Of a stretch of 14,583 nt of DNA, positions 7,853 to 14,487 are shown piece after piece (position 1 is the first letter of the stretch; every line of letters starts with the position of its first letter). Position numbers and translations under genes: made by a program. Where the stretch lies: contig JAPLHJ010000073.1 in NCBI GenBank assembly GCA_026389675.1, positions 1-14,583 of the forward strand. Direction: 5' to 3'. The notes under the pieces are model-generated. The model ran no database searches and was not told the origin of the DNA. It saw nothing but the letters and a program-made list of their open reading frames with translations. Source of the stretch: Chloroflexota bacterium (GTDB lineage Bacteria; Chloroflexota; Dehalococcoidia; GIF9; UBA5629).

Positions 7853-8029
7853 TTGCAGAGGAGAGGCAAACCTTGGGAAATGTTCTTAGCAGGATCAAAA
7901 CAAGCGCTAAAAGCGATAGATGTTCAGGTAATGACGTCGCCACAAAAGGTTAAAATTCGGGTTGCAGTAGCTTTAGAATTTACTACCATTGAACAAACAT
8001 TGGTATGTCAGCGTGGACTAAAAGCATAG
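7853..8029 (+). pseudogene. Decayed C-terminal fragment A, resembling a large serine recombinase tail
   Basis: An open stretch with no credible start or ribosome site encodes KQALKAIDVQVMTSPQKVKI followed by RVAVALEFTTIEQT and a stop at 8027-8029. The pattern 'L..(I/L)xVxVxxxPxKVxIxxxxxLEF' resembles the end of large serine recombinases (helix, short strand pair, tail), where the domain closes with a similar 'LdV.V.atpekveI.g.ipLe' motif. It shares 26 of 27 bases with fragment B (7974-8000 against 9694-9720). The same motif recurs in fragment C. No catalytic resolvase domain is nearby, so this is a remnant. The recombinase assignment is inference from the motif; the relation among the three fragments is visible directly. 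Confidence 0.5.
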
Positions 8030-8072
8030 AATAAACGCCGAATATTTAAGTGCTAGTATAAGCAACCACTCA

Positions 8073-8312
8073 TTAGCAAAACGGGCATCTGGTGGGTGCC
8101 GTCGCCACGCTGGCCCTAATGTAAATCTTCCCATGTACCTCACACCGTATCGCATAGCCAACGCAACTGACCGTTATGCCCTTGCCCTTGCCATTGCTCT
8201 TGGCAGGAACTTTAGCAGGCGTCTGTTCGTACTTGTAGCTGCAGTTCGGGCATCGTGTAGCATCGGGAGGCACAGGGCATCCACATTCCGGGCACTTTAA
8301 GTCGATCATCAT
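8073..8312 (-). CDS. Small double zinc-site (zinc-ribbon) protein
   Basis: A 79-residue protein with two putative zinc sites. The first is an N-terminal zinc ribbon, CPECGCPVPPDATRCPNC (C7, C10, C21, C24). The second is CEVH (C57, H60) paired with the extreme C-terminal CPFC (C76, C79). A hydrophilic Lys/Ala/Pro-rich linker (about 31-46) joins them. No transmembrane segment or enzymatic motif is present. Two adjacent ATG codons (8310-8312 and 8307-8309) could serve; AGGGGG lies very close to the first, so the second has the better spacing. It is divergent from the DUF1214/DUF1254 pair. The function is unknown; such ribbons commonly bind nucleic acid or protein partners. Confidence 0.7.
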   Translation of the reverse strand: MMIDLKCPECGCPVPPDATRCPNCSYKYEQTPAKVPAKSNGKGKGITVSCVGYAIRCEVHGKIYIRASVATAPTRCPFC

Positions 8313-8475
8313 ATCCCCCTATTAATTACATTAAGCAGATAAGGCAATCCCATTACTCTTTGATGATACTAAGCTGATTGTGGCATGCTGTAAGCAATTG
8401 CTGGAGCGCCGGGATTAACTTCCTCGTATTAAACAGGAGTTCGGAAACTGTCCAGAATGGCCGGGTTAAAAATAA

Positions 8476-8504
8476 TTTACATAACATTCGGCATATGTTA
8501 GTAT
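8476..8504 (+). promoter_or_regulatory. Possible sigma70-type promoter of the DUF1214/DUF1254 pair
   Basis: TTTACA (8476-8481) and TAGTAT (8499-8504) are separated by 17 bases and lie just upstream of the DUF1214 gene. Transcription would start about at 8511, which leaves a leader barely long enough to include the GGGAGG ribosome site, so the true promoter may lie further up in 8313-8475. Confidence 0.3.
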
Positions 8505-8524
8505 CAAAAAGGGAGGTTAGGGAT

Positions 8525-9121
8525 ATGAAGACTATCTACAAGGTTATCATAGCTGCTGCGATAGCCGTGGTTGCAGGCGCTGCCATCGGCTTTGTCACCG
8601 TAAACCCCGTTGCCAATCTGGTCACCAGTGGGAGCAACATCAAGAACGGACCCTGGTCAACCAACCTGGCCTATGGCAGCAGCGGTGCAAATCCCTATAT
8701 CAAAGCCTGGGTCGCTGAAAACGGGCTTATGGCAGTGAGCGCATCCTTAAGCATTTACCTGGACGCTTACACTGATGACAGCGGGCAGCCGCTGGCGGCC
8801 AACTGTGACTATGTGATACAGGGCCCGGCGCTCAATGCAGGATACTGGAACATCACCGTTTACAATGAGAATGGCTTCCTGATAGCCAACGACCAGAACC
8901 GCTTTTCGTACAGTTCTACCAATATCAAATTTGAGCCTGACGGCAGTTTCAAAATATACCTGTCGAAGACCCCGAAGCAGGGGAACTGGCTGCCGGCCGG
9001 CAACGCCAAAACGCTGAATGTGTACCTCCGCCTGCATGACTCCGGGACTGCTTACTCGAATGCCAATGCACTGAAGGCAACGCAGCTGCCGCACATCGTC
9101 AAGGAGGGCTGCCAACAATGA
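8525..9121 (+). CDS. DUF1214 domain protein, membrane-anchored
   Basis: A 198-residue protein with an N-terminal hydrophobic helix (about residues 5-26) that anchors or exports it, followed by a DUF1214 domain. Family marks are GYWNITVYNENGFLIANDQN (106-125), the following NRFSY, FKIYLSK (142-148), GNWLPAG (153-159) and LNVYLRLHD (164-172), ending in LPHIVKEGC. I chose the ATG at 8525 because GGGAGG (8511-8516) precedes it and the hydrophobic helix starts there; the frame is open 147 bases further upstream, but that part has no signal or ribosome site. The stop overlaps the next start (ATGA), so the two are translationally coupled. Short DUF1214 proteins paired with short DUF1254 proteins are known in several bacteria; their function is undefined. 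The protein probably acts on the outer face of the membrane together with its partner. Confidence 0.85.
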   Translation: MKTIYKVIIAAAIAVVAGAAIGFVTVNPVANLVTSGSNIKNGPWSTNLAYGSSGANPYIKAWVAENGLMAVSASLSIYLDAYTDDSGQPLAANCDYVIQGPALNAGYWNITVYNENGFLIANDQNRFSYSSTNIKFEPDGSFKIYLSKTPKQGNWLPAGNAKTLNVYLRLHDSGTAYSNANALKATQLPHIVKEGCQQ

Positions 9122-9651
9122 AGAAATGGATACCGTGGATAGGATGGACGCTTTTAGCCGTCATCGTTGTGGCTGTCATTGTAAACCTGATCGTCGCGGT
9201 CAGTATTCCCACCTCTATAATGGAAGCAACAATTACCAAGAAGTTCAACTTTCCCAGCAACCAGTGGGTTTTCCAACCACCGATTACAGACAAGAGTACA
9301 GATGTGATCAGGCCAGCGCCTGATGATATCTATTCACTCTGTGTCTACGACGTAAGCCAGCATCCGCTTCAAGTGACATCTACGACAACTGAGTATTGGA
9401 CCATCTCCGCTTTTGCTATGAATACGGATAATTTCTTTAACCTTACTAGTTCGCAGGCGAAGACGAACCCGGTTGAAGTAGTATTCGTTTCCAGGGGAAT
9501 GACATACCAGGACCCGACGGGAAAGGCACAAGTCGTAACAACGCCGAGCGACAAAGGCATACTCATGATCACGATGGTTATCCCCAATCAGGATGCTTTG
9601 CCAAGTATTTTGCAGGCTCAGAAGCAGACTACAGCCGAACTGGTTAAGTAG
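9118..9651 (+). CDS. DUF1254 domain protein, membrane-anchored
   Basis: A 177-residue protein with one N-terminal transmembrane helix (about 9-30), followed by a DUF1254-type domain. The family signature is VIRPAPDDIYSLCVYDVSQH (63-82), then YWTISAFAMNTDNFF (93-107). Larger family members fuse DUF1254 and DUF1214 in one chain of about 450 residues; here the two halves are separate, each with its own anchor, and encoded in overlapping genes. The order here is DUF1214 then DUF1254. No catalytic residues can be named. The open frame ends at 9651, and a decayed recombinase-like fragment begins at essentially the same point, so the gene's 3' end lies at an apparent recombination border. The domain still seems complete. 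Confidence 0.84.
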   Translation: MKKWIPWIGWTLLAVIVVAVIVNLIVAVSIPTSIMEATITKKFNFPSNQWVFQPPITDKSTDVIRPAPDDIYSLCVYDVSQHPLQVTSTTTEYWTISAFAMNTDNFFNLTSSQAKTNPVEVVFVSRGMTYQDPTGKAQVVTTPSDKGILMITMVIPNQDALPSILQAQKQTTAELVK

Positions 9652-9779
9652 CGGCAATGCCTGAAAAAATGAAAATCCGTATTGCGGTATCGCTAGAATT
9701 TATTACCATTGAACAAACATCGGGATGTTTATCCGGACATGCGTACGATTACTATGTACCGTTTGTAATTACAATCTAA
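9648..9779 (+). pseudogene. Decayed C-terminal fragment B, resembling a large serine recombinase tail
   Basis: Directly after (and just overlapping) the DUF1254 stop codon, a short frame encodes AAMPEKMKIRIAVSLEF, then ITIEQTSGCLSGHAYDYYVP, and stops at 9777-9779. An in-frame stop lies just upstream, so it cannot be a longer gene. It aligns with fragment A over VMTSPQKVKIRVAVALEF and shares the 27-base near-identical block at 9694-9720. It also shares AAACATCGGGATGT (9715-9728) exactly with fragment C (13191-13204). The tail 'QTSGCLSGH...VPF' is the most complete of the three. As with fragment A, the serine-recombinase reading rests on motif resemblance. Confidence 0.5.
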
Positions 9780-9824
9780 CTTTGTGGTTTGCAGAGCAAA
9801 GCTAATATTGGGTGTGAATGAGAA

Positions 9825-9850
9825 AGGCCAGGGCGGAATAGCCCTGGCCT
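9825..9850 (-). terminator. Strong hairpin terminator of the surface-protein gene
   Basis: A perfect 10-bp inverted repeat, AGGCCAGGGC (9825-9834) and GCCCTGGCCT (9841-9850), with a 6-base loop sits 24 bases past the stop codon of the minus-strand surface-protein gene. Read on the minus strand it is followed by TTTCTCATT. The + strand side has no T-tract, but the hairpin could also slow transcripts from the DUF1214/DUF1254 operon. Confidence 0.72.
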
Positions 9851-9874
9851 CATGGTTTATAATCTACTATAGAC

Positions 9875-12484
9875 TCAATATCCCCGTTGTCTTCTCCTCA
9901 GTATGAGCAAGAGTCCTATTACGAAGGCAATTCCAAGCAGCGCACCGCTTATATAGAGAATTGTGTTAGGGTCTGCCAACTCATCAACTGTAAAACTGCC
10001 GGCGCTGACACCGCCAACGTAAACTGAATATGTGCCGGGCTGGTTCCGGCTAATGTTGAAGCTGACGGGCAGTGTGCTCCCACTGTTAACCGTCACTCCC
10101 TGGCTGGCTTCCTCCCGGCCGTTGACATACAGCTTCACATTCAATGCGCCATTGACCGTACTCTTATTAACAAGAGTCGCATCGACAATCACAGGCGCGC
10201 CCGGGGTAACCTTTGAAATTGACAGCGAGGCACTTTGCACTACCACGTTGGGAAGTGCTACAGCTGCTGCCAGCGGTGGTGGAATATAAGGCGAGGATGA
10301 AGGAGGCCTTGTATGTATGACTTCCGGAGCCGTTGAAGTTACTGCCGGAGTTGCTGGAGTTACTACTGTTGGAGCTACTACCGGAGTTGCCGGCGCACCC
10401 GGGTCAGTTATTGTGCCATCAGCGTGGCCATCGGCATCTTCCGGACCACCATCTCTTAAAGTGAGTGTGAGCACATTATCGCCATCATTATCGCCAAGCA
10501 TAGATGTGATATCCATCCATTGTCCGTTGATGCATTTCCAGTACTTGGTGTCTGCGGGCATGTTGGAAGGGAGCGTGATGGTCAGGATCACTGTTGAACC
10601 TGGAGTAAGATTGGAGATGGTGAACGAAAAGAAGCCTTGCGGGAAGCTATAGCCTGCCAGGGCGCCACATTCCGGTGTGATCAATGCTCTCAGGTTATTA
10701 ATAGAGCCGCCGCTGGTGGTAAAGGTGGCGACGCCGGTGCCCGTGGCAGTATTGACAGTCTGAGTTTGCTGGCCTGCCCTGTTAACAGTAAATCCGTCGT
10801 TCAGAGTGTTGGTTCCCCAGGGTGTGGTTACCGTTACATCCCTGGTACCGGGTGAAGCGTAGGATGAGATAGTAATATTTGCGGTTATCTGATTGTCGTT
10901 ATCTACCGTGCGGCTATTAACTGAGACATAACTGCCTAGGGCGCCAAACGTCACAGAAGTTGCTCCGGTGAAATTGTTGCCCGTTATGATAACATCCAGC
11001 GTCTGACCCTGTATGCCTGAGTTGGGGTTGACTGAGGTAACGGTGGGTGGTAGTATCCTCTGAAGTTCGTAGGCGCCAATGTCATAGCCGTTTAGCATGG
11101 GCCGCGGAAAGCCGACGCCGCGCTGGTCGGTGTCCGGGCCGCCGACGGCAACATTGAATGCCGGGCTGGCAATGGTAATAGCCTGAGTGAATGTGGGACC
11201 ACCGTTATCCTGCAAAAGGCCGAGGAGCGGGTTAGTATTAATCATGTCCCCATCCGCAAAGTTAAGAAAATAGCAGGTGTTATCGCTGGAGATGTTGTGC
11301 CCCGACGTGATGACTGATCCCGCGAAATTGTAGCCGTTTTCAGGAACGTTTTGGGCAACAATCGTATTCTCGAAGGTCGCGACAGGTGTAAATTCCGGGT
11401 CCGGGTTATTGGCGCATGGTAACCATTTGTTTGCGAAGCCACCTCCGTGGGGATACGGATTCGCAGACACAGTGTTATTATCTATAGTTACATTCAAAAA
11501 GTTGGCATTCCCCCCGTTGTATATACCACCACCCAGCGGTGGCGGCGGCAGCACAGGAGCTCCATAGGGTACACCGGTTCCTGACGTCGGAGTCCCCACA
11601 TTGTTCTCATAAATCGTGCAGTTGGTCAGCGACATTGAGTGGTCACCAGCCAGATAGTATCCGAGTGCAGCGTATCCGTCTACAAAGTTGGCGATGCCTC
11701 CACCGACCCTACCGGCGTAGTTACCGCTCAGGGTGCACCTATTCAATGTAATCTGCCCGGAGTTGTAGATGCCCCCTCCCATCAAATCCGCAATATTGTT
11801 CTTGATCGTGCAGTCGTTCAGTGTAACTATATGCCCATATTTAACATAAACACCACCCCCTACGCCCATTGCTCCTACCGCATGCCCGTTCTGAATCGTA
11901 AACCCCGATATTATATTGGTCTGGCCGACGTAGCTGGCTATGTGTAGGACGCTACCAATCCCACCACCGTCAATGATGGTATCGGGCGCGCCTGCACCTT
12001 CCAGGTTTAAATTCTTACTAATAGTTAGATTCTCAGAATAAGTACCGGCGTCCACGTTGATCGTGCCGTCGGCCGTGATTCCATCTATTGCATTCTGAAT
12101 TTTCCCATTTCCGCTAACATCGATGGCAAACACAGTAAAGCCACTTATAGTCACCGGGTTTGCGGTTAAAATGAACTTGGTTGTTGAGGAGCTGCCCGTG
12201 CCACTTATTATAACTGATTTTCCAACTGTAACAGTTTCGTTATACGCCCCTGTATCTACATGGATGGGGGGGGTGGGGGAACCATTAGGGACAGTGTCGA
12301 CAGCGTGCTGGATGTGGCGCCAGGGATTAGTCTCTGATCCGTCTTTTGAATCATCGCCAGTCAAGCTAACGTAATAATATCCCAAATTTGACTCCGCCTT
12401 GCCTGCTGGTATCAGGGATAAGACTAACGGTAAAACCAGTGCTGCGAGGAGCAATATTGCGGATAACCTGACTGCCCTTATCAT
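9875..12484 (-). CDS. Large cell-surface protein: beta-helix, IPT/TIG, choice-of-anchor and CARDB-like domains
   Basis: An 869-residue secreted, membrane-anchored protein. In order it carries: a signal peptide (1-30, cleavage near AGKA-ES); a DUF1565-like opening (YYYVSLTGDDSKDGS, 36-50); a right-handed parallel beta-helix (about 75-400) with repeated GGGIYN/GGGIAN turns (236-241, 261-266, 318-323); a choice-of-anchor Q-type end (TNPLLGLLQDNGGPTFTQAI, 417-436, to YDIGAYELQ, 467-475); an IPT/TIG domain (480-568); a choice-of-anchor U-like domain with Asp-rich DNDGDN and DGGPEDADGHADG (665-690); a Pro/Thr/Val linker (about 697-737); a CARDB-like Ig domain (about 745-833); and a C-terminal helix (841-861) ending in RRRQRGY. 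This architecture suggests adhesion or binding or cleavage of a polysaccharide at the surface; no catalytic residues can be assigned. The ATG has an ideal AGGAGG five bases upstream. A C8 tract near the 5' end is noted separately. Transcribed alone. Confidence 0.9.
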   Translation of the reverse strand: MIRAVRLSAILLLAALVLPLVLSLIPAGKAESNLGYYYVSLTGDDSKDGSETNPWRHIQHAVDTVPNGSPTPPIHVDTGAYNETVTVGKSVIISGTGSSSTTKFILTANPVTISGFTVFAIDVSGNGKIQNAIDGITADGTINVDAGTYSENLTISKNLNLEGAGAPDTIIDGGGIGSVLHIASYVGQTNIISGFTIQNGHAVGAMGVGGGVYVKYGHIVTLNDCTIKNNIADLMGGGIYNSGQITLNRCTLSGNYAGRVGGGIANFVDGYAALGYYLAGDHSMSLTNCTIYENNVGTPTSGTGVPYGAPVLPPPPLGGGIYNGGNANFLNVTIDNNTVSANPYPHGGGFANKWLPCANNPDPEFTPVATFENTIVAQNVPENGYNFAGSVITSGHNISSDNTCYFLNFADGDMINTNPLLGLLQDNGGPTFTQAITIASPAFNVAVGGPDTDQRGVGFPRPMLNGYDIGAYELQRILPPTVTSVNPNSGIQGQTLDVIITGNNFTGATSVTFGALGSYVSVNSRTVDNDNQITANITISSYASPGTRDVTVTTPWGTNTLNDGFTVNRAGQQTQTVNTATGTGVATFTTSGGSINNLRALITPECGALAGYSFPQGFFSFTISNLTPGSTVILTITLPSNMPADTKYWKCINGQWMDITSMLGDNDGDNVLTLTLRDGGPEDADGHADGTITDPGAPATPVVAPTVVTPATPAVTSTAPEVIHTRPPSSSPYIPPPLAAAVALPNVVVQSASLSISKVTPGAPVIVDATLVNKSTVNGALNVKLYVNGREEASQGVTVNSGSTLPVSFNISRNQPGTYSVYVGGVSAGSFTVDELADPNTILYISGALLGIAFVIGLLLILRRRQRGY
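12266..12279. repeat. Homopolymeric G/C tract inside the surface-protein gene
   Basis: On the + strand the sequence is G8, T, G5 (C5-A-C8 in the coding direction), covering residues Ser-Pro-Thr-Pro-Pro at about 69-73. Slippage by one or two bases would shift the frame within the first tenth of the protein. The corresponding place in the second beta-helix start (GTINVDAGTYSENLTI) lacks this Pro insertion. Confidence 0.6.
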
Positions 12485-12593
12485 TTAATCCTCCTAAACT
12501 GAAGCTGCCATCAAGCTATGCCAAATTCGAATGATACAGAATTGCGCGATATCCGCACCCTACTGTCTGAAGATACGGTATCATATATAGGAA

Positions 12594-12830
12594 TTATTGT
12601 AAATAATTTCTTTTACTTATAACTAATTTCTTATAGAAGTAAGGTCTGGCTTCCTTTACATCATTGTAGAAACCCGCACTAAACCCAGCTCTGGTAGAAA
12701 TCTCTCTAATCTTTTCTTCTGGCTCTACCAGCACATGAGCCTTATTGTGAGGATAGCGAAGATTGAATCCTAACCCGACTGCCAGCTTAACGATTTCCCG
12801 CTCATGAGCCTCGTAGCCAGCCTCTTTCAA
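12594..12830 (-). CDS. Hypothetical protein, doubtful
   Basis: A 78-codon frame beginning with TTG and ending next to an A/T-rich stretch. The composition is protein-like (charged helices such as EAHEREIVKLAVGLGF and PEEKIREISTRAGF), and it is not antisense to any other gene. I do not recognise the family. No good ribosome site precedes the TTG. The frame stays open ten codons further up to a stop at 12861-12863. A short ATG frame with AGGAG upstream (ATG near 12857-12859) runs out of frame into it, so the gene may be frameshifted. It lies between the surface protein and recombinase remnant C and may itself be the decayed end of a mobile or accessory gene. Confidence 0.35.
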   Translation of the reverse strand: MKEAGYEAHEREIVKLAVGLGFNLRYPHNKAHVLVEPEEKIREISTRAGFSAGFYNDVKEARPYFYKKLVISKRNYLQ

Positions 12831-12985
12831 CTTCCGCTTACTTCGGTCACGTCTAACATCCTAACCCCTCTCCTGAGGCTCTGGATGTAGATCGGGGCGA
12901 GTATCAGCAGTAGTACTCCGGAAGAGCCGAAATGCTGGAGTAGGTCTATGTCATCCTTTTCTACTATGCAATTCTTCATCGATCT

Positions 12986-13231
12986 TTGCTTGCTGCTCGC
13001 ATTTTACGTTGCGAAAGGTTGAAGAGCATCTTGGATACTGCTGTCTGCCAGGAAAAACGCGATATATTAGAAATGCTTGCAATCAAGGTAATGGCGACGC
13101 CGGAAAAAGTAACCATAGATGGGATTGTTCCCTTAGACAACACGTTATCACAGTCGCCAGACGATCCTTCGAACGTACGCATGTCAGGAAAAACATCGGG
13201 ATGTCTACTTGGTCATATAGCTATAAAATAG
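12986..13231 (+). pseudogene. Decayed C-terminal fragment C, resembling a large serine recombinase tail
   Basis: An 81-codon frame without a ribosome site encodes a helical stretch (CERLKSILDTAVCQEKRDIL, then EMLAIKV), followed by MATPEKVTIDGIVPLDN and, after a unique insert of about 20 residues, KTSGCLLGHIAIK and a stop at 13229-13231. 'EKRDILEMLAIKVMATPEKVTIDGIVPL' read as a whole is the clearest of the three resemblances to a serine-recombinase C-terminus (coiled-coil helix then the closing strand pair). Bases 13191-13204 equal 9715-9728 of fragment B. The catalytic and zinc domains are missing. With 12831-12985, which shows only stop-interrupted frames, this makes up the 481-base stretch between the hypothetical gene and the ADP-ribosylglycohydrolase gene. 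Confidence 0.5.
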
Positions 13232-13275
13232 CCATAAAGCAGCCACACTGAACTATTGCCCGTGCAGAATGTCAG

Positions 13276-13301
13276 GGACAACTAACCGGGTTAACGTGTC
13301 C
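13276..13301. repeat. Imperfect inverted repeat downstream of the ADP-ribosylglycohydrolase gene
   Basis: GGACA (13276-13280) pairs with TGTCC (13297-13301), and inner TAAC (13283-13286) with GTTA (13290-13293). It lies 11 bases past the stop codon of the minus-strand gene, where a terminator is expected, but no T-tract follows on either strand. Confidence 0.3.
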
Positions 13302-13311
13302 AGCCAAATCA

Positions 13312-14487
13312 TCAATCGGTGCCGAGTTTCGTCCAGAACTTTTTATTAGCAAGCAGAATTAGTTTAAAAACCCGGCCGTCATCAGATTCATGGGTACGGC
13401 CAGTCAATCCTTCTATCCACTTCCCAGGTAGTCCACCCAGGCCGTGCAGCGCTCCTGCTGCGGCACCCACGATGGCGCCTGCGCTGTCGTTATCCACGGT
13501 ATCATTGACAGCCCTGGTTATGGCCTCCTCGGCATTGTGCGAGTGCCTGGCCAGTATATACAGGACCGATGGTACGGTCACAAATAGATCAAAACCGTAG
13601 CTCAGCTCACGGCTAACCTCAGCGGTGGTGAGGTCGCATTTCAAGGCATCCGTTACCTTCATCTCAACATATTTCCAAAGCGGCCCGCGGTAGGACCCGG
13701 GAAGTGCCGGAGGCTGATAGCTGGCCTCCCCCTCCATCTCCTTTGCCAATCTGCAATATGTCTCATGCCACCAGTTCGCCTGCGGGACGGCAGCCATACC
13801 CAGGAGCTGCCATAAAATGTACATAAATGCCACGCAGGCAGCGTTACTGGCATAAGAATTGTGAGTTATCATCCCATCAAGCGCTGTATCGGCGTAAAGA
13901 GAAATGTGCGGGTTAGCCAGGTAGGGCAACAGCAAAGGTGAAATCCTCATAAGTGCACCGTTGCCCAGGCTGTCCGAACCGCATACACACCAGGCCTTAC
14001 CCCTGTCCTTGTAGTTGCGAATGAATTCGTGGACGGTTGAACCCAGGCCGGTAATACGGTGCCGGCAGAAACTCCGGGCCAGGTTATCGGGCATGAGGCC
14101 GTTATCCTGTATCAACTGCTCCAGCGTCCAAAAGGTCAGTTGCGTATCGTCGGTAGGCACACCTACAGGCCTACCAGCGGATTGTATATACGGAATATAA
14201 TCACGCACTGTTCCGTATTTGAGATAGCGGTCATGCGCTTCAAGCCCCTCAGTTGGTGCTCCCAATGCGTCACCTATAGCTACGCCAAGCAGCATGCCCT
14301 TTATCCTATCAAACGAGAAGGCCGGTGGCAGGGGTGTCAACGCCTCGTGGAATATAGGGCTGTCATGGATACGTATATTGCCATCGTCCAGCAATTTTCT
14401 GAAAAGGCCGCTGTTGTCTATCATCGCCCGCGTTAGTACCTTCCTAACTCGCGCGTCGGCTTGTTCAAATACACGAATATATTGCAC
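13312..14487 (-). CDS. ADP-ribosylglycohydrolase (DraG-like) family protein
   Basis: A 391-residue cytoplasmic enzyme predicted to hydrolyse ADP-ribose from proteins or small molecules using two divalent metal ions. DraG-family landmarks are GMLLGVAIGDALGAPTEG (64-81), the metal motif TDDTQLTFW (112-120), GNGALMRISPLLLPY (175-189), ITHNSYASNAA (207-217), and the second metal motif VDNDSAGAIVGAAAGALHG (331-349). In the last, D332/D334/S335 occupy the place of the usual D-T-D-T. Residues 1-57 precede the catalytic fold as a helical extension. An insert-like segment (about 232-270) follows the HNSYAS motif. The longest frame begins with GTG at 14487, right after an in-frame TAA, with a weak ribosome site. 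The ATG at 14424 (residue 22) is the alternative. Length is slightly above the 300-350 typical of the family. The substrate is unknown; no partner ADP-ribosyltransferase is visible in the window. Confidence 0.92.
   Translation of the reverse strand: MQYIRVFEQADARVRKVLTRAMIDNSGLFRKLLDDGNIRIHDSPIFHEALTPLPPAFSFDRIKGMLLGVAIGDALGAPTEGLEAHDRYLKYGTVRDYIPYIQSAGRPVGVPTDDTQLTFWTLEQLIQDNGLMPDNLARSFCRHRITGLGSTVHEFIRNYKDRGKAWCVCGSDSLGNGALMRISPLLLPYLANPHISLYADTALDGMITHNSYASNAACVAFMYILWQLLGMAAVPQANWWHETYCRLAKEMEGEASYQPPALPGSYRGPLWKYVEMKVTDALKCDLTTAEVSRELSYGFDLFVTVPSVLYILARHSHNAEEAITRAVNDTVDNDSAGAIVGAAAGALHGLGGLPGKWIEGLTGRTHESDDGRVFKLILLANKKFWTKLGTD

Noticed and set aside
8378..8524. Upstream extension of the DUF1214 reading frame by 49 codons
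   Set aside because: The extension has no ribosome site, and would bury the hydrophobic anchor helix; GGGAGG before 8525 marks the better start.
10317..10652. A 111-codon Val/Gly/Ala/Thr-rich frame on the + strand
   Set aside because: It is the antisense of the Pro/Thr/Val linker and anchor domain of the surface protein; the low complexity is inherited from the true gene.
12572..12582. GATAC-G-GTATC palindrome upstream of the surface-protein gene, considered as an operator
   Set aside because: The arms are only five bases, it is a single copy, and there is no clear promoter around it.
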